A stretch of DNA of 64,000 bases, taken from assembly GCF_041734735.1 (NCBI RefSeq), contig NC_134876.1, forward strand, positions 99,116,668 through 99,180,667. Reading direction: 5' to 3'. The DNA is from Babylonia areolata. Lineage: Eukaryota; Mollusca; Gastropoda; Neogastropoda; Buccinidae. The notes under the pieces were generated by a model. The model had not been told where the DNA came from. It searched no databases and saw only the letters and a program-made list of their open reading frames with translations. Within the stretch, counting starts at the first letter, position 1, and each line of letters opens with the position of its first letter. The translations under genes and the position numbers were made by a program. This document shows, one piece after another, positions 59,580 through 64,000 of the stretch.

Positions 59580-61540
59580 CTCTCCACACACCTCAACACA
59601 GTGACACCTGTACAGCTCTCCACACACCTCAACACACAGTGACACACCTGTATAGCTCTCCACACACCTCAACACACAGTGACACACCTGTATAGCTCTC
59701 CACACACCTCAACACAGTGACACACCTGTACGGCTCTCCACACACCTCAACACACAGTGACACACCTGTATGGCTCTCCACACACCTCAACACACAGTGA
59801 CACACCTGTATAGCTCTCCACACACCTCAACACACAGTGACACACCTGTATGGCTCTCCACACACCTCAACACACAGTGACACCTGTATGGCTCTCCACA
59901 CACCTCAACACAGTGACACACCTGTATAGCTCTCCACACACCTCAACACACAGTGACACACCTGTATAGCTCTCCACACACCTCAACACACAGTGACACA
60001 CCTGTATAGCTCTCCACACACCTCAACACACAGACACACCTGTATGGCTCTCCACACACCTCAACACACGGTGGCACACCCGTATAGCTCTCCACACACC
60101 TCAACACACAGTGACACACCTGTATGGCTCTCCACACACATCAACACACAGTGACACACCTGTATGGCTCTCCACACACCTCAACACACAGTGACACACC
60201 TGTATGGCTCTCCACACACCTCAACACACAGTGACACCTGTATGGCTCTCCACACACCTCAACACAGTGACACACCTGTATAGCTCTCCACACACCTCAA
60301 CACACAGACACACCTGTATGGCTCTCCACACACCTCAACACACAGTGACACACCTGTATGGCTCTCCACACACCTCAACACACAGTGACACACCTGTATG
60401 GCTCTCCACACACCTCAACACACAGTGACACACCTGTATGGCTCTCCACACACCTCAACACACAGTGACACACCTGTATGGCTCTCCACACACCTCAACA
60501 CACAGTGACACCTGTATGGCTCTCCACAGGTTCAACGCGCTGTGACACACCTGTATGGCTCTCCACACACCTCAACACACAGTGACACACCTGTATGGCT
60601 CTCCACACACCTCAACACACAGACACACCTGTATAGCTCTCCACACACCTCAACACACAGTGACACCTGTATAGCTCTCCACACACCTCAACACACAGTG
60701 ACACACCTGTATGGCTCTCCACACACCTCAACACACAGTGACACACCTGTATGGCTCTCCACACACCTCAACACACAGTGACACCTGTATGGCTCTCCAC
60801 ACACCTCAACACACAGTGACACACCTGTATGGCTCTCCACACACCTCAACACACAGTGACACCTGTACAGCTCTCCACACACCTCAACACACAGTGACAC
60901 CTGTATGGCTCTCCACACACCTCAACACACAGTGACACACCTGTATGGCTCTCCACACACCTCAACACACAGTGACACACCTGTATGGCTCTCCACACAC
61001 CTCAACACACAGTGACACACCTGTATGGCTCTCCACACACCTCAACACACAGTGACACATCTGTATAGCTCTCCACACACCTCAACACAGTGACACCTGT
61101 ATGGCTCTCCACACACCTCAACACACAGTGACACACCTGTATAGCTCTCCACACACCTCAACACACAGACACACCTGTATGGCTCTCCACACACCTCAAC
61201 ACACGGTGGCACACCCGTATACCCCACACACCCAACACACAGTGACACCTGTATAGCTCTCCACACCCCCAACAACAGTGACAACCTGTAGGCCTCCACA
61301 CACCTAACACACAGTGACACCCGTATGGCTCTCCAACCCCTAACACACAAGACATTAAAATCTCCAACACCTTCACACACAGTGACACACTGTAAGCTCT
61401 CCACAACCTCAACACAGTGACACACCTTAAAGTCTCCCACACCTCAACACACGTGACCACCTGTATGGCTCTCCCCACACACACAGTGCCACCTTTAGCT
61501 CCACACACTCAAACATTTCCCGTAAACTCCACACACCTCA
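59580..61540 (-). repeat. Splice-acceptor minisatellite before gene C exon 2 (40 bp, about 45 units)
   Basis: Minus-strand unit: GTGTGTGGAGAG-CCATACAG then GTGTGTCACTGTGTGTTGAG. The real edge is GTGTGTGGAGAG-CCGTCCAGGCCC, so each unit carries the acceptor-like GAG and eight exon-like bases. The part after 61200 has many small indels. Confidence 0.9.
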
Positions 61541-62611
61541 CACAGTGGACACACCTATATGCTCCACCAAACACTTAGAACAACAACCAGGCGAGTGTCT
61601 TCAACACCTCAAAGAGCCGTTGGGAATAAAACCTTTAGCTCTCCACCCCCTCAACAACTGCCCAACCAAACTATATATAGACTCCACACTCCTCGACCAC
61701 AGGGCCTTGTCCCATGATGGAGTGTGGGGCTCAGTGTAACGCGCCCTTGAACACAGAGAATCTGAGCGAACTGTTCGATCCACGGTCGCCAATTTTTTCC
61801 CTCTACTGACCGTGAGTGGTGATCTGACGATGGTCAAATCGAAATGAAAATTATATGTTCCAAAGCCGAAGGCATGTACAAAATATTACATCTGTTTTCT
61901 TCCTGTTTTTCTTCTTTTACAGCTACTACTATACTATTATGCTGGCGTTGTGAGCTGCTACCTATACTACTGCTGCTGCTAAACTACTATACTACCATAC
62001 TACTACCTGTTGCTGCTGCTGCGCTGCTACTACTACTACTAACTACTGCTGACTGCAACTACTATATATGCTGTGCTCTGCTCTACTACTACTATACTAC
62101 TGATACTACATGTGCTGCTGCTACACTACTATAGCTGCTGCTACACACTACAACTACTGCTGCTACTACTATTGCTGTAGCTCTGCTACCACTACTACTG
62201 CTACTACTACTGCTGCTGCTACTTACTGCTGCTGCTGCTATTACTACTACTATTGCTGCTGCTGCCAACTACCTACTACTGCTGCTGCTGCTGATGCTGC
62301 TGCTACCACTACTATGATACTACTGCTGCTGCTGCTACTACTACTATTACTGCTGCTGCCTACCACTACTACTACTGCTGCTGCTACTACTAATTGCTGC
62401 TGCTACTGCTACCACTACTACTGCTACTACTACCTACTGCTGCTACTTCCTGCTGCTGCTGCTATTACTACTACTATTGCTGCCGCTGCTGAAACTCTAC
62501 TGCTGCTGCTACTACTATCACCCACTACTACTACTACTACTAAGACGACGATGACTTTACCTACTACTGCTACAAGCTACTGCTACTACTACTACTAGAA
62601 GACGCACCCAC
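61541..62611. repeat. Noisy duplicate of 58650-59447
   Basis: SINE head, the ACATCTGTTTTCTTCCTG segment and the trinucleotide array repeat in the same order as at 58650-59447 but with dense single-base indels. Confidence 0.75.
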
Positions 62612-62743
62612 CTCCAATGAGAGCCACCAGGAGGGGGCGGGGCAACTTCCCCGGGTACACCGCCTTCTGTCCCGCACAGGCCACAGACACCAGCAGGGCG
62701 CCAGCCACACAGGCCAGGGACAAGAAGCTGTAGGGCCTGGCGG
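62612..62743 (-). pseudogene. Noisy second copy of gene C exon 2
   Basis: It matches 59448-59579 over its full length but carries several one-base insertions and deletions, mostly in short homopolymers, that break the frame; the net length is unchanged. The flanks (trinucleotide array on one side, 40-bp array on the other) are also duplicated with similar small errors. An assembly artefact or unpolished haplotype is more likely than a real pseudogene. Confidence 0.6.
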
Positions 62744-64000
62744 CTCTCCACACACCTCAACACAGTGACACACCTGTATAGCTCTCCACACACCTCAGCA
62801 CACAGTGACACACCTGTATGGCTCTCCACACACCTCAACACACAGTGACACACCTGTGTAGCTCTCCACACACTTCAACACACAGTGACACACCTGTATA
62901 GCTCTCCACACACCTCAACACACAGTGACACACCTGTATAGCTCTCCACACACCTCAACACACAGTGACACACCTGTATGGCTCTCCACACACCTCAACA
63001 CACAGTGACACCTGTATAGCTCTCCACACACCTCAACACACAGTGACACCTGTACAGCTCTCCACACACCTCAACATACAGTGACACACCTGTATGGCTC
63101 TCTACACACCTCAAAACACAGTGACACACCTGTACGGCTCTCCACACACCTCAACACACAGTGACACACCTGTACAGCTCTCCACACACCTCAACATACA
63201 GTGACACACCTGTATGGCTCTCCACACACCTCAACACACAGTGACACACCTGTATGGCTCTCCACACACCTCAACACACAGTGACACCTGTACAGCTCTC
63301 CACACACCTCAACACACAGTGACACACCTGTATGGCTCTCCACACACCTCAACACACAGTGACACCTGTATGGCTCTCCACACACCTCAACACACAGTGA
63401 CACACCTGTATGGCTCTCCACACACCTCAACACACAGTGACACCCTGTATGGCTCTCCACACACCTCAACACAGTGACACACCTGTATGGCTCTCCACAC
63501 ACCTCAACACACAGTGACACACCTGTATAGCTCTCCACACACCTCAACACACAGTGACACCCTGTATAGCTCTCCACACACCTCAACACACAGTGACACA
63601 CCTGTATGGCTCTCCACACACCTCAACACACAGTGACACACCTGTATAGCTCTCCACACACCTCAACACACAGTGACACACCTGTATGACTCTCCACACA
63701 CCTCAACACACAGTGACACACCTGTATAGCTCTCCACACACCTCAACACAGTGACACCTATATAGCTCTCCACACACCTCAACACACAGTGACACACCTG
63801 TATAGCTCTCCACACACCTCAACACACAGTGACACACCTGTATGGCTCTCCACACACCTCAACACACAGTGACACCTGTATAGCTCTCCACACACCTCAA
63901 CACAGTGACACACCTGTATAGCTCTCCACACACCTCAACACACAGTGACACACCTGTATGGCTCTCCACACACCTCAGCACACAGTGACACACCTGTATG
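62744..64000 (-). repeat. 40-bp array continued to the window edge
   Basis: Same unit as 59580-61540, about 31 units with few errors. It continues beyond the window. Confidence 0.95.

Overview
The window is animal nuclear DNA and most likely from a mollusc, probably a marine gastropod. It has split genes with GT/AG introns, several tRNA-derived SINE families, LINE fragments, a compact TTAA-flanked MITE and an extreme load of micro- and minisatellites. The species call is inference; no single sequence here proves it. No bacterial genes, functional tRNA genes or CRISPR arrays are visible.

Layout. About 1,081-25,100 (+) holds the 3' part of a gene for a coiled-coil/CAP-Gly protein. Nine consecutive exons with matching reading phases could be chained, giving about 519 codons. 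A tenth, terminal exon is likely near 24,799, followed by AATAAA. From 25,100 to 37,490 there is no supported gene, only repeats, including a 3.3 kb GACAGGAGGATGCA-type array. From 37,493 to the right edge (-) lies a head-to-tail cluster of three claudin/PMP22-like four-helix membrane protein genes, called A, B and C here. All three share one plan: exon 1 carries TM1 and the first extracellular loop, exon 2 carries TM2, and exon 3 carries TM3-TM4 and a long cytoplasmic tail. All their introns are in phase 1. A (37,493-42,425) and B (45,126-51,325) look complete. C (56,755-59,579) lacks exon 1, which must lie beyond 64,000.

Main discovery. At many exon edges the neighbouring intron is a tandem array whose repeat unit is a copy of that same edge: the splice site plus the first or last few exon bases. 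This is seen clearly for the acceptors at 1,081, 12,495, 15,876, 21,197 and, on the other strand, 59,579, and for the donor at 1,241. It is weaker for the donor at 21,502 and for the coding end of gene B at 45,126. The 21,197 array alone holds roughly a hundred decoy acceptors. I call these splice-boundary minisatellites. They suggest that tandem duplication repeatedly starts at, or is anchored on, exon edges, and that the real splice site must be told apart from many near-identical copies.

Other points: four 232-bp copies of a TTAA-bounded MITE; a SINE whose target duplication reaches into the donor site of gene B exon 2; a 950-bp-shifted duplication inside the 37-bp array; and a noisy second copy of gene C exon 2 (about 61,200-62,750) that looks like an assembly or unpolished-haplotype artefact.
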